64,000 bases of DNA from Pseudomonas gingeri. Lineage in GTDB: Bacteria; Pseudomonadota; Gammaproteobacteria; Pseudomonadales; Pseudomonadaceae. Below the pieces are notes generated by a model. That model saw only the letters and a program-made list of their open reading frames with translations, was not told where the DNA came from and did not search any database. Made by a program: the position numbers and the translations under genes. Location: positions 62,229 through 126,228 of the forward strand of contig NZ_JACAQA010000012.1 of assembly GCF_013385425.1 (NCBI RefSeq), read 5' to 3'. Positions 21,764-29,569 of this stretch are shown one piece after another (the stretch's first letter is position 1; every line of letters begins with the position of its first letter).

Positions 21764-22537
21764 TTAAGCGTTTTTCTCCAGCAGCGTGTGCAACTCGACG
21801 AACTGCTGGGTCAGCTTGTGTCGCGGATCGAAGTGGATCAGCGGCCGGTTGGCTTCATGGGACTCGCGCATCTTCACCGAACTGGCGAGGTACACCGGCA
21901 ACACCGGCAAGCCCTCGGCGATCAGGCTGTCGAGCATCTGCTGCGGCAGGCTCGCCCGGGCCTGGAACTGGTTGACCACGATCCCTTCCACTTGCAGATC
22001 TTCGTTGTGGTCTTCCTTCAACTCTTCGATCTCGGCCAGCAGGCCATACAGCGCCTGACGGGAGAAGCTGTCGCAATCGAAGGGAATCAACACGCGATCG
22101 GCGGCAATCAGCGCAGATACCGCATAAAAGTTCAACGCCGGCGGCGTATCCAGGTAAATGCGGTCGTAATCTTCCGACAACTCGTCCAGCAGTTTGCGCA
22201 GCTTGTTGATCTTGTGTTTCGCCTCGAGCTTGGGCTGCAGATCCGCCAGCTCGGCCGTGGCGGTGATCACATGCAGGTTGTCGAAAGGCGTCTCATAGAT
22301 ATCCACCTGGTTTTTCTTCGAGAACGGCCCGGACGAGAGGATCTGCTTGAAGAAGTCCGCGATACCCATGGGAATATCCTCGCCGGTGAGCCCGGTGAGG
22401 TATTGCGTGGAGTTGGCCTGGGCATCGAGGTCCACCAACAGGGTCCGATAGCCCTCGCTGGCGCTGACCGCCGCCAAGTTGCAGGCAATGCTCGACTTGC
22501 CGACCCCGCCTTTCTGATTGAACACCACACGCCGCAT
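21764..22537 (-). CDS. ParA/MinD-family ATPase (orphan, not the chromosomal parA)
   Basis: Encodes 257 residues starting MRRVVFNQKGGVGKSS, a deviant Walker A (KGGVGKS) of the ParA/MinD ATPases. The Walker A' stretch LLVDLDAQANST and the YDRIYLDTPPAL segment also match. The ATG at 22537 is chosen because GGAGG lies 8 bases upstream; an ATG at 22558 would add seven residues without a ribosome site. No parB partner is next to it, and chromosomal parAB of Pseudomonas lies near the origin with gid genes, so this is an orphan homologue (PA5028 by order). Such proteins position cargo on the nucleoid or membrane, but the cargo is unknown here. It converges with trxC. Confidence 0.85.
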   Translation of the reverse strand: MRRVVFNQKGGVGKSSIACNLAAVSASEGYRTLLVDLDAQANSTQYLTGLTGEDIPMGIADFFKQILSSGPFSKKNQVDIYETPFDNLHVITATAELADLQPKLEAKHKINKLRKLLDELSEDYDRIYLDTPPALNFYAVSALIAADRVLIPFDCDSFSRQALYGLLAEIEELKEDHNEDLQVEGIVVNQFQARASLPQQMLDSLIAEGLPVLPVYLASSVKMRESHEANRPLIHFDPRHKLTQQFVELHTLLEKNA

Positions 22538-22899
22538 GACAAGACCTCCGTGTATCAATGAATCACCGAGTGTAGAGGGCTTGACCGCTGCCGCGCCACC
22601 TTGGCAGGACGAGGACTACCTCTCACGCCGCAATAACTTCACCAATCCAGGGTATTTTCCCTTTAAGCCGGGAAAGATCTGACATACGTATCCGAAAAAA
22701 TACGAATAATAGCCAGTTGCTAGCTCTCCCTTCGCATAACTGCAAATTTAATCGTGCAAAATGTGACCAAAAATTTGCTACAGGCCTTGTGCACCGGGAT
22801 AATGCGCGCCACTTGGCCATCGCGCCACGCCAGGGTTGGTAGGGGTTCAGGGATCAACCATAGCGTTCAAGGAAGCCCGCAGGGGCGGGAAGACATTCA

Positions 22900-23040
22900 G
22901 TGATCAATTTCAACATCGCCCAATGGCGCGCCTGGGCCCCGGGCCTGGAAAGTGTGGACGACTGGCAGGCCTGGAGCCGCCAGCCCTGCGTGCCCGCGCC
23001 CAGCGATGCGGCTCCGGGATTCGCGTTGTTCAGGAGATAG
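22900..23040 (+). pseudogene. N-terminal remnant of a beta-ketoacyl synthase chain-length-factor gene
   Basis: A GTG start at 22900 opens 46 codons: INFNIAQWRAWAPGL, then DDWQAWSRQPCVPAPSDA, then a stop at 23040. This looks like the first 40 or so residues of the beta-ketoacyl synthase 'chain length factor' family (often over 200 residues), which in Pseudomonas opens an aryl-polyene-like fatty-acid cluster. Only this start remains; no further synthase, carrier protein or ligase gene follows. The likely reading is a deletion scar in the gap between the ParA-like and LysR genes. The family call is from memory of the W..WAPGL....W..WA pattern. Confidence 0.55.
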
Positions 23041-23095
23041 ATGTCCGACGCCGGATGTCTTGTCCCGCTTTTTGACTTAAGTTTGCAGACGATAT

Positions 23096-23175
23096 GGTGG
23101 CTGTACGCGGGTGACCTTCGGGTCACCCGGTATGCCTGACGTTCCGGTCTTGCAGGCTCGCGTACAGCCGCCACC
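23096..23175 (+). ncRNA. Putative structured RNA motif, copy A
   Basis: GGTGG (23096-23100) pairs with CCACC (23171-23175). Inside this, CTGTACGCG pairs with CGCGTACAG, with a 3-base bulge (CCG) on the 3' side. Next comes an 8-bp hairpin, GGGTGACC-TTCG-GGTCACCC, with a UUCG tetraloop, then a short CCGG/CCGG stem. Copy B (23395-23472) folds the same way with compensatory base changes. The strand is inferred from copy B, which precedes a plus-strand gene. I do not recognise a named RNA family. Confidence 0.5.
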
Positions 23176-23394
23176 CTTTTGTTAGCTGAGATTTGGAAGA
23201 CAATTCTCTTTCCCTTGCAGGACATTTCCTAGAAAATCCCAACCTCTTGCGGCTGCTATATCTCCCGACTAGTCTTGCCCTGTCATCGCAATTTCGATGA
23301 CTGGACGTGCAAGTCCGACTGATATAGCGCTTCAGCGCCTGCCCTATCTCCTCTTCTCGCGACGTGTCTCAATTCGTCCGTAAAGTCGATCAAT
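23176..23394. other. Spacer between the two RNA motif copies
   Basis: No gene was found in this 219-base stretch, which is part of the roughly 990-base gene-poor gap from 22538 to 23527. It holds one perfect 7-bp hairpin, GTCATCG/CGATGAC (23282-23288 and 23295-23301), without a following uridine tract. The left part of the gap (22538-22899) is AT-richer around 22640-22770 and probably contains the promoter of the ParA-like gene; nothing else is seen there. Confidence 0.5.
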
Positions 23395-23472
23395 GGTGGC
23401 TGTGCGTGGGAGACCTTCGGGTCTGCCGAGTCCTATATCCTCGGTCTTGCACACCTGCGCACAGCTGCCACC
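23395..23472 (+). ncRNA. Putative structured RNA motif, copy B, upstream of the DUF6124-type gene
   Basis: It has the same architecture as copy A: GGTGG/CCACC outer stem with a 3-base bulge (CTG), CTGTGCG/CGCACAG inner stem, and a GAGACC-TTCG-GGTCT hairpin. A CCGAG/CTCGG stem follows. Relative to copy A, one inner-stem pair changes from A-U to G-C and one hairpin pair from U-A to A-U, so pairing is kept while sequence differs. It ends 55 bases before the ATG at 23528, so it probably lies in that gene's 5' leader. A role as cis-regulator or processed small RNA is inference. Confidence 0.55.
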
Positions 23473-23527
23473 CTTCTGCGTGCAAGCGATGGGTTGCAGT
23501 TCCAATTATTGATATAGGGACTCAACC

Positions 23528-23875
23528 ATGAGCAAAACAACTCCCGCCCCACCTGTCCAGGATCCCAACGCTTTCCCTTCTGCCGACCGGTTCAAGGATC
23601 AGGCCGCCATCCAGCGTGCTCTTGATCACTATCTGCCCAGCCCAACATCTGCATCGCCGGGAGCTATCCGGCTGCCTAACACCAAATCCGGTCGAAGCCT
23701 GGAAGAATCCCTGGTTCACGTCTCCGAGTTGCTGACCTGCGCAGCGGCCACCGCCTACGAATCCGGCGATGGTCTCAGCGGCTCCAAGCGGGCGCTGGCG
23801 TTCTCGGCCATGCATCTGGTGGAAATGGCGAAAGCCGAGCTGGATCAGTCATTGGATAATCTGCCGCTGCACTAG
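23528..23875 (+). CDS. Small protein of the DUF6124 (formerly DUF3077) type, unknown function
   Basis: Encodes 115 residues with a proline-rich, disordered-looking N-terminus (SKTTPAPPVQDPN) and a C-terminal helical part: LEESLVHVSELLTCAAATAYE, then a stretch ending in FSAMHLVEMAKAELDQSLDNL. There is no signal peptide or membrane segment. It resembles a Pseudomonas-restricted family of small proteins of unknown function, often present in many copies per genome. A well-placed ATG follows TATAGGGACTCAACC; the ribosome site is modest. The structured RNA motif copy B lies directly upstream. I cannot assign a role. Confidence 0.75.
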   Translation: MSKTTPAPPVQDPNAFPSADRFKDQAAIQRALDHYLPSPTSASPGAIRLPNTKSGRSLEESLVHVSELLTCAAATAYESGDGLSGSKRALAFSAMHLVEMAKAELDQSLDNLPLH

Positions 23876-23886
23876 ACGGTTACACC

Positions 23887-23920
23887 CCTGTGGCGAGCGG
23901 GCTTGCCCGCTCGCCACAGG
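23887..23920. repeat. Single REP-type perfect palindrome
   Basis: A 16-bp perfect inverted repeat around TT, with arm CCTGTGGCGAGCGGGC. It lies 12 bases after the DUF6124-type stop codon and before the convergent LysR gene. The GCGGGCTTGCCCGC core links it to the REP family seen elsewhere in the window. It could also act as a transcription-ending or mRNA-stabilising hairpin for both converging genes. Confidence 0.75.
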
Positions 23921-23943
23921 ACCGCGCTCGGCTTCAGACCCCC

Positions 23944-24843
23944 TTAAGCCTGCGGCACCGCTCGACGCGTCAGCAACTCGATAAACGCCTTGGCCATCGG
24001 TGACTTCTGGTCCTTGCGCTGGACCAGCCACACCGCCGACACCGCATCCGGATCAAGCAACGGTCGATAGACCACGCCATCAATCCGAATCCTCTGATAA
24101 GACGCCGGCAACACCGACACCCCCAACCCCGCCGCCACCAAGCCGATAATGGTCATCGCCTCCCCCGCCTCCTGGGCAAAGTGCGGGCTGAATCCTGCCT
24201 GTCGCGCCAAGGTCAGCAACTGCGCATACAAACCACTGCCATAACTGCGCGGGAAAAACACAAAGGGCTCCAGCGCCAGCTCGGACAAATACATCCCGCC
24301 CTCGCTGCCGCCGGCCAAGGGATGCTTGGCACTGAGCACCGCCACCAGCGGCTCATGCATCAACTCCACGACACTCAAGGCCTCCGGCAACGCCAAGGGC
24401 CGCATCAAGCCCACCTCGATGGACTCGTCCATCAAACCATCGGCCACCGTCTTGCTGCTCATCTCCCGCAGGTTCAAATGCACCGCCGGAAATGCCTGGC
24501 GAAAGGCAAAGATTGCCTGGGGAATTGTCGAGTTGAACGGCGCCGATGAGGTAAACCCGATCTTCAGTTCCCCCAATTCCCCCAACTGCGCCCGCCGCGC
24601 CACATCCGCCGCCTTGTCCACCTGCGCCAGCACCAACCGCGCCTCTTGCAGAAACAGGCGACCCGCCTCACTCAACTCGACCCGACGATTGGTCCGGTCG
24701 AACAGCCGCGCCCCCAGCTCCTGCTCCAGTGCCTGGATCTGCTGGCTCAACGGCGGCTGGGAAATCCCCAGCACCTCGGCGGCGCGGCCAAAATGCAGTT
24801 CTTCGGCCACCGCGATGAAGTAGCGCAAATGCCGCAATTCCAT
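23944..24843 (-). CDS. LysR-family transcriptional regulator
   Basis: Encodes 299 residues with an N-terminal winged helix-turn-helix (MELRHLRYFIAVAEELHFGR, then ISQPPLSQQI, residues 1-60) and a C-terminal effector-binding domain. The ATG at 24843 has GAGG 5 bases before it; a GTG two codons upstream is less likely. It is divergent from the MFS transporter gene across 118 bases, the classic layout in which a LysR protein controls its divergent neighbour. It corresponds to PA5029 by order. The effector is unknown. Confidence 0.93.
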   Translation of the reverse strand: MELRHLRYFIAVAEELHFGRAAEVLGISQPPLSQQIQALEQELGARLFDRTNRRVELSEAGRLFLQEARLVLAQVDKAADVARRAQLGELGELKIGFTSSAPFNSTIPQAIFAFRQAFPAVHLNLREMSSKTVADGLMDESIEVGLMRPLALPEALSVVELMHEPLVAVLSAKHPLAGGSEGGMYLSELALEPFVFFPRSYGSGLYAQLLTLARQAGFSPHFAQEAGEAMTIIGLVAAGLGVSVLPASYQRIRIDGVVYRPLLDPDAVSAVWLVQRKDQKSPMAKAFIELLTRRAVPQA

Positions 24844-24900
24844 GAACACCTCATCAAGTCGTAAAACCTATCAAACAGGTCGAACAATATATTGGAAAGA

Positions 24901-24916
24901 ATAGTTAGCCAGCTAT
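24901..24916. promoter_or_regulatory. Candidate LysR-type operator in the lysR-MFS gap
   Basis: ATAGTTAGCCAGCTAT has an ATAG/CTAT dyad with a T-N11-A spacing, the loose consensus for LysR-type regulators. It lies between the two divergent genes. The motif is short and degenerate, so this is a weak prediction. Confidence 0.3.
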
Positions 24917-24961
24917 ATGCTTTTTCCATTGCCTGACCGGCTGCTCCCCCCGAGGTCCCCC

Positions 24962-26239
24962 GTGAAAACTGCTGTTGCTCCCCTCGCCCACGAGATTCCC
25001 CCTACTGCGCTGGACGATGTGGTCGCCCAACTCAACGACACCTATATCGAAAAAGGCACCCCGGCGTTTATGCGCACGGTGCTGGCGCTGTTCTCCGGCG
25101 GCTTCGCGACCTTTGCCCTGTTGTACTGCGTACAGCCGATGATGCCGGTGCTGTCCAAGGAATACGGGATCAATGCCGCCCAGAGCAGCCTGATCCTCTC
25201 GGTGGCCACCGCCCTGCTCGCCATCGGCCTGCTGATCACCGGACCGATCTCCGACAGCCTCGGGCGCAAGCCGGTGATGGTGGTGGCGTTGTTCGGCGCG
25301 GCGCTGTTCACCATCCTCGGCGCGTTGATGCCCAACTGGCAGGGCGTGCTGGTGATGCGGGCCCTGGTGGGGCTTTCCCTCAGCGGCCTGGCGGCGGTGG
25401 GCATGACTTACCTGAGCGAGGAAATCCATCCCAGTCACATCGGCCTGGCAATGGGCTTGTATATCGGCGGCAACGCCATCGGCGGGATGAGCGGGCGCCT
25501 GATCACCGGCGTACTGATCGACTTTGTCAGCTGGCATATGGCGATGCTGGTGATCGGTGTCCTGGCGCTGATCGCGGCGACGGTGTTCTGGAAGATCCTG
25601 CCGCCGTCGCGCAACTTCCGCGCCAGCCAATTCAATACCCGCAGCCTGATCGACGGCTTCACCGTGCACTTTCGCGACGCCGGCCTGCCGTGGCTGTTCC
25701 TCGAAGGCTTCCTGCTGATGGGCAGCTTCGTCACCCTGTTCAACTACATCGGCTACCGTCTGCTGGCCGAACCCTACGGCATGAGCCAGGCATTCGTCGG
25801 CTTGCTGTCCATCGTCTACCTGTCGGGCATCTACAGCTCCGCGAAGATCGGCGCCCTGGCCGACAAGCTCGGCCGGCGCAAGGTGCTCTGGGGCATGATC
25901 CTGATGATGCTGGTGGGCATCGTCCTGACCCTGGTCACCCCACTGCCGGTGGTGGTATTCGGCATCCTGCTGTTCACCTTCGGTTTCTTCGGCGCGCACT
26001 CGGTGGCCAGTAGCTGGATCGGCCGTCGGGCGCTGAAGGCCAAGGGACAAGCCTCGTCGCTCTATCTGTTCTGCTACTACGTCGGCTCCAGCGTGGCCGG
26101 GACCCTGGGCGGGGTGTTCTGGCACTACGGCGGCTGGAACGGCATCGGCCTGTTTATCGGTGCACTGCTGGTGGTGGCCTTGCTGGTGGCGTTGAAGCTG
26201 GCACGGTTGCAGGCGTTGCCGGGTAATGCAACAGCCTAA
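24962..26239 (+). CDS. MFS transporter (YnfM/arabinose-efflux-like)
   Basis: An inner-membrane major facilitator superfamily protein of 425 residues with 12 predicted segments. The loop SDSLGRKPVMVVAL after segment 2 matches the MFS signature. The GTG at 24962 is preferred because GAGG lies 6 bases upstream; an in-frame ATG at 24917 lacks a ribosome site. It resembles the YnfM group of efflux-type transporters; the substrate cannot be inferred. It is divergent from the LysR gene, its probable regulator. Its TAA overlaps the stop codon of the convergent gspM gene by two bases, so no terminator fits between them. Confidence 0.9.
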   Translation: MKTAVAPLAHEIPPTALDDVVAQLNDTYIEKGTPAFMRTVLALFSGGFATFALLYCVQPMMPVLSKEYGINAAQSSLILSVATALLAIGLLITGPISDSLGRKPVMVVALFGAALFTILGALMPNWQGVLVMRALVGLSLSGLAAVGMTYLSEEIHPSHIGLAMGLYIGGNAIGGMSGRLITGVLIDFVSWHMAMLVIGVLALIAATVFWKILPPSRNFRASQFNTRSLIDGFTVHFRDAGLPWLFLEGFLLMGSFVTLFNYIGYRLLAEPYGMSQAFVGLLSIVYLSGIYSSAKIGALADKLGRRKVLWGMILMMLVGIVLTLVTPLPVVVFGILLFTFGFFGAHSVASSWIGRRALKAKGQASSLYLFCYYVGSSVAGTLGGVFWHYGGWNGIGLFIGALLVVALLVALKLARLQALPGNATA

Positions 26240-26700
26240 TCAGCACGCCACGCAACCTGCGCCACCAGCAGCTTGTCGCGCTTTTCCAGGCTCAACGACT
26301 GCAACACCGCGCCCGATTGCTCGGTCTGGTCCAGCCACTGCAGCAAGGCCAGTGCATTGCCACTGAGGGTGACCCGCAGTGACTGGCCATCCTGGTCCAG
26401 TTGCTGCAACTCCAGCCCTGCCGCCGCCACCGTTTCACTTAGCCGGTTCGACAGGGACCGCGATGGATTCGAGCGCTGAGCCGTCGGCTGGGCACGCTGA
26501 ACTTCAGCGGCCAATAACAGACGTTGCTGGTACAGGCGCTCACCCCTTTCCAGACGCTGTTGCGCCGGTTGCCAGCCCCCACTGAACAAACTCACCACCG
26601 CCAGGAAAACCCCCAATCCAATCAGCATCCGTCGATCCCGAAGGCCGAGGCCCTGCCACCGTTGCATCAGCGCCGCCGGTACCGCCAATGACCTGATCAT
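26236..26700 (-). CDS. gspM: Type II secretion protein M (GspM-like)
   Basis: The last gene of the gsp operon. It encodes 154 residues with a single membrane segment near residues 27-43 (RMLIGLGVFLAVVSLFSGG) and a small periplasmic domain, the layout of GspM, which forms the inner-membrane platform with GspL. Sequence conservation in this family is low, so the call leans on size, topology and position after gspL, with which it overlaps by 4 bases. Its stop codon overlaps that of the convergent MFS gene. Confidence 0.85.
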   Translation of the reverse strand: MIRSLAVPAALMQRWQGLGLRDRRMLIGLGVFLAVVSLFSGGWQPAQQRLERGERLYQQRLLLAAEVQRAQPTAQRSNPSRSLSNRLSETVAAAGLELQQLDQDGQSLRVTLSGNALALLQWLDQTEQSGAVLQSLSLEKRDKLLVAQVAWRAD

Positions 26701-27800
26701 CCGTTCTTCTCCTCCAACATCAGCACCGCCTGCACTCGCTCACGGTCCTTGCTGGCGCTGCCCAGCCTGATCGGTAAACCGCTGCCCTGGCCGCGCTCGC
26801 GCAAGCGCTCAAGATCGGTGAAGCTGCCGGCCGTCAGCAACAACGTCCAGCCCGAGCCGGCCCGGTATTCGATACGCTGAACCTCAACGCTGCTGCCCCC
26901 GATCACCTGTTCGATCAGTTGCACCAGACGGCCCATCTGGCTGCCGGGCTGATCGGTCTGACCCTGCAAGGCCTTGAGCTGGGCCGCCAGATCGACAATC
27001 CGGGTTTGCTCGGGATAAAAACGCTGGAAGCGCTGCACACTCTGCTCGTACAACTGCCCCGCAGCGCTTTCCAGATAATGGGCACGGGCCAGGGTAAAAC
27101 CCCAGGACACAGCGAACAGCGCCAACGCCGACAGCACCAGCGTGCCCAATGGCCAACGCGCCCGCACCTGACGAAACTCACCTTGCAGCAAGTCCAGCCC
27201 GCGCGAATGACCGGCCACCAGCAACGCCGCGATATCGACCTGCCGATCAGCGCCCATCCAGCACAACCCATCCGGCAATCGTGGTCTCAGTACCTCCAGA
27301 TCCTCAGGCGACAGTGCAAGTCGGGCCTCGATAGCCCCACCCACCAACCAGCGTCCAGCCCACCAGACGCCATAGGCCTGATCATCCGGCAGCAAGTCGG
27401 CATCCACCTTGACGCTTTCCACTTGCAGCCCCGAATCCCGCAACAACGCCAGGATCGCCTTGAAGCGCTCCTTGTTGATCGCCAGCAGCGGGTAGCGTGA
27501 ATCCTTGTCCGCCGCACCGACCGCAAGGTGCAATCCATCCAGCTCCTCGGCCAAGCGGTCCTCGACGGCGTAGGCCAACGCCTGAACCGTGGGCTTGCGT
27601 CGACCGGGCCAGGGCTCGCTACGCAAGCCGCTACAGATTTCCATGGGCAGGATCACCCGCACCGACTGCCCCGACAGAAACGTCGCCGCCTCCGCCAGGG
27701 TGACCACGCGGTACTCGCCGCCCGCCTGCCAATAGCCAACCGGCCAGCTGGCGTCACAGCCAGCCAGGCCTTCGGCCGTGAGATAAAGCCAATTGCTCAT
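26697..27800 (-). CDS. gspL: Type II secretion protein L (GspL-like)
   Basis: Encodes 367 residues. The cytoplasmic actin-like part (about 1-225) would bind the GspE ATPase. One membrane segment follows near residues 226-246 (LGTLVLSALALFAVSWGF), then a periplasmic ferredoxin-like domain. This is the GspL layout, linking the motor to the periplasmic pseudopilus. It overlaps gspK upstream and gspM downstream by 4 bases each, implying translational coupling. Confidence 0.88.
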   Translation of the reverse strand: MSNWLYLTAEGLAGCDASWPVGYWQAGGEYRVVTLAEAATFLSGQSVRVILPMEICSGLRSEPWPGRRKPTVQALAYAVEDRLAEELDGLHLAVGAADKDSRYPLLAINKERFKAILALLRDSGLQVESVKVDADLLPDDQAYGVWWAGRWLVGGAIEARLALSPEDLEVLRPRLPDGLCWMGADRQVDIAALLVAGHSRGLDLLQGEFRQVRARWPLGTLVLSALALFAVSWGFTLARAHYLESAAGQLYEQSVQRFQRFYPEQTRIVDLAAQLKALQGQTDQPGSQMGRLVQLIEQVIGGSSVEVQRIEYRAGSGWTLLLTAGSFTDLERLRERGQGSGLPIRLGSASKDRERVQAVLMLEEKNG

Positions 27801-28657
27801 AACGGGGTTTCACCTTGAGTCGGGGCCAGGAAGCGGCGTTGCAGGACACGCAGGCGAAGGCTGTCGCGAGGCCGCTCCAGATCGCTGACCAGCCGCAGTC
27901 GCGCCGCGCCCGCGCCGACCTCGACCGTGACCCGGAACCAGCGGCTGTCGACACCCAGGCCATGACTGGCAATACCCAACCCATCCAGCCCCGGCGCACG
28001 GGTAAATTCATGGGCATCGGCATAACCTTGCGCCGGGCGCTGGGCGACAGCGTCCCGGGCACTGGCCGCCGTCATGCCTTCCAGCGTCGCCAGCAGCGTG
28101 GCCGAGGCGGTATTGATGTTCAGCGTGGCCTCGGGCGGCAGCAACGCGACGAAGGGTTGCAGGCGCTGCAAAAGATCCTGGTCGACGCCGGGCAACAGGC
28201 GCAACTGGCTGGTGTCGCTGACCTCGGTACCCCGTAGCGACGCCAGGTCGAATGCCGGGATCTCCAGCGCCAACAGCAACCTGGCCCAACGCTCCAGGCT
28301 GATTTCATCGGCCTTGCCGGGCAGGAGCAGGCGGGTCAGGTTGAACCGCCCGGCCAGGTCTTCGATCTCGATCCGCACCTCGACACCCGGCAGCTCGGAC
28401 GGCAGCGATGGGCTCGCCCAGGGCTGGGCCAGATGGATGGTCTTCTCCTCAAGCCGATCAGGCTCCTGCAACAACTCCCGCGCCCAACTCTCCGCGGCAA
28501 TCGCCCACTGACGCAGTTGCACCTGATGAATATGCTGCGCGCTGCTCTGCAGGGCCCGCGTATGACTGCGCAAGAGGCCACCGACCACGAACAGGGCCAG
28601 GGTCATGATCAGCAGCACACTGATCAGCGCCACGCCACGCTGGCCGGTGCGGTTCAT
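27797..28657 (-). CDS. gspK: Type II secretion minor pseudopilin GspK
   Basis: Encodes 286 residues, the large minor pseudopilin that caps the pseudopilus tip. The prepilin-type leader MNRTGQRG is followed by VALISVLLIMTLALF. Residue +5 after the cleavage site is Ser instead of Glu, as is normal for GspK. The alpha domain and a helix-hairpin-like LNINTASATLLATLEGM stretch are present. Length fits the family (about 280-330). It overlaps gspJ and gspL by 4 bases each. Confidence 0.92.
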   Translation of the reverse strand: MNRTGQRGVALISVLLIMTLALFVVGGLLRSHTRALQSSAQHIHQVQLRQWAIAAESWARELLQEPDRLEEKTIHLAQPWASPSLPSELPGVEVRIEIEDLAGRFNLTRLLLPGKADEISLERWARLLLALEIPAFDLASLRGTEVSDTSQLRLLPGVDQDLLQRLQPFVALLPPEATLNINTASATLLATLEGMTAASARDAVAQRPAQGYADAHEFTRAPGLDGLGIASHGLGVDSRWFRVTVEVGAGAARLRLVSDLERPRDSLRLRVLQRRFLAPTQGETPL

Positions 28658-29211
28658 GAGCCCTCCGGCAACAGGATGACGCGACGGATCTGTTCGAAGC
28701 GACCAACGGACAGGGTGATTTCCAACGCTCGCGGATGCACCGGGGAACGGCCCGGCGTCGACGCCCCCTCAGCGCGCCAACCGGCCTTGTCCACATACAG
28801 CCGCCACTGCAAGGCACGCACCTCCTTGAGCACCGGCAGCTTGTGAGTCTCGGGCAGATCAAGGCTACGGCGATAACGCCACAAGGTGCCCTCCTCCAGG
28901 CGATAGGCAATCTCCTGGCGCTCGCTGCGGGGCTCATCCAGCGGGTTGCGCGCATTGCCGCGCTGCAGGTTCAACTGTCCCCCGCCCAGTGTCACGGCCA
29001 CGCCTTCTTTGGGGATAGTCGCCTGCATGACATCGCGCTCCAGCACCGCCATCGCCCGCTGCAGGCTGCGCAAGCCCTGCTCGTGCTCATTGACCCGGGC
29101 CTGGGTCAGCAGCACGCCTTCGTACAGGCGATAACTGGCCAGGCCGATCAGGCTGAAAATCGCCAGGGCAATCACCAGTTCGACCAGGGTAAAGCCGGCC
29201 TGTCTATTCAT
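28654..29211 (-). CDS. gspJ: Type II secretion minor pseudopilin GspJ
   Basis: Encodes 185 residues. The ATG at 29211 gives the prepilin leader MNRQAG with cleavage before FTLVELVIALAIF; the frame is open further upstream but only this start yields a pseudopilin. GspJ forms the tip complex with GspI and GspK. It overlaps gspI by 8 bases and gspK by 4. Codon use matches neighbouring gsp genes. Confidence 0.9.
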   Translation of the reverse strand: MNRQAGFTLVELVIALAIFSLIGLASYRLYEGVLLTQARVNEHEQGLRSLQRAMAVLERDVMQATIPKEGVAVTLGGGQLNLQRGNARNPLDEPRSERQEIAYRLEEGTLWRYRRSLDLPETHKLPVLKEVRALQWRLYVDKAGWRAEGASTPGRSPVHPRALEITLSVGRFEQIRRVILLPEGS

Positions 29212-29569
29212 TCCGGGCCCGCAGCCAGGCATTGGCGTGGTGCAACGGCGGCCCGCCATTGCCCAGCCGCACGATAATCTCGACCTTGAGCAAGCGCGGG
29301 TCCGAGGTCGGCGTGACAATCTGCTCCAGGCGCCATTCGCGCTGGTCGAAGCGCAGGCTTTGCTGTTGTCGTCCCTTGGCCGGGGGCGCCTGCAGGCGCA
29401 GTTCATTCAACTGATTGTCCGCCAGCCAGGTGGCGAACAAACGCTCCTGCAAGGTGCCGCTCTGCTGCACCACGAACTGGCTGGCGGACAGCACGCTGGC
29501 CGCCAGCACGGCAAAGATCGCCAGGGCGATCATCACCTCCAGCAAGGTAAACCCCGACTCAGCTTTCAT
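29204..29569 (-). CDS. gspI: Type II secretion minor pseudopilin GspI
   Basis: Encodes 121 residues, a typical GspI size. The ATG at 29569 gives leader MKAESG and the methylated-pilin motif FTLLEVMIALAIF. The start lies inside the last codons of gspH (11-base overlap), implying coupled translation. GspI nucleates the pseudopilus tip. Confidence 0.9.
   Translation of the reverse strand: MKAESGFTLLEVMIALAIFAVLAASVLSASQFVVQQSGTLQERLFATWLADNQLNELRLQAPPAKGRQQQSLRFDQREWRLEQIVTPTSDPRLLKVEIIVRLGNGGPPLHHANAWLRARNE

Noticed and set aside
21764..22537. ParA-like gene as the chromosomal partition gene
   Set aside because: No parB, no parS sites noticed, and the neighbours are not those of the origin region.
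22836..23225. Overlapping short frames on both strands across the ketoacyl-synthase remnant and RNA copy A
   Set aside because: They run through the hairpin motif and lack ribosome sites; the only recognisable peptide is the 46-codon remnant in a different frame.
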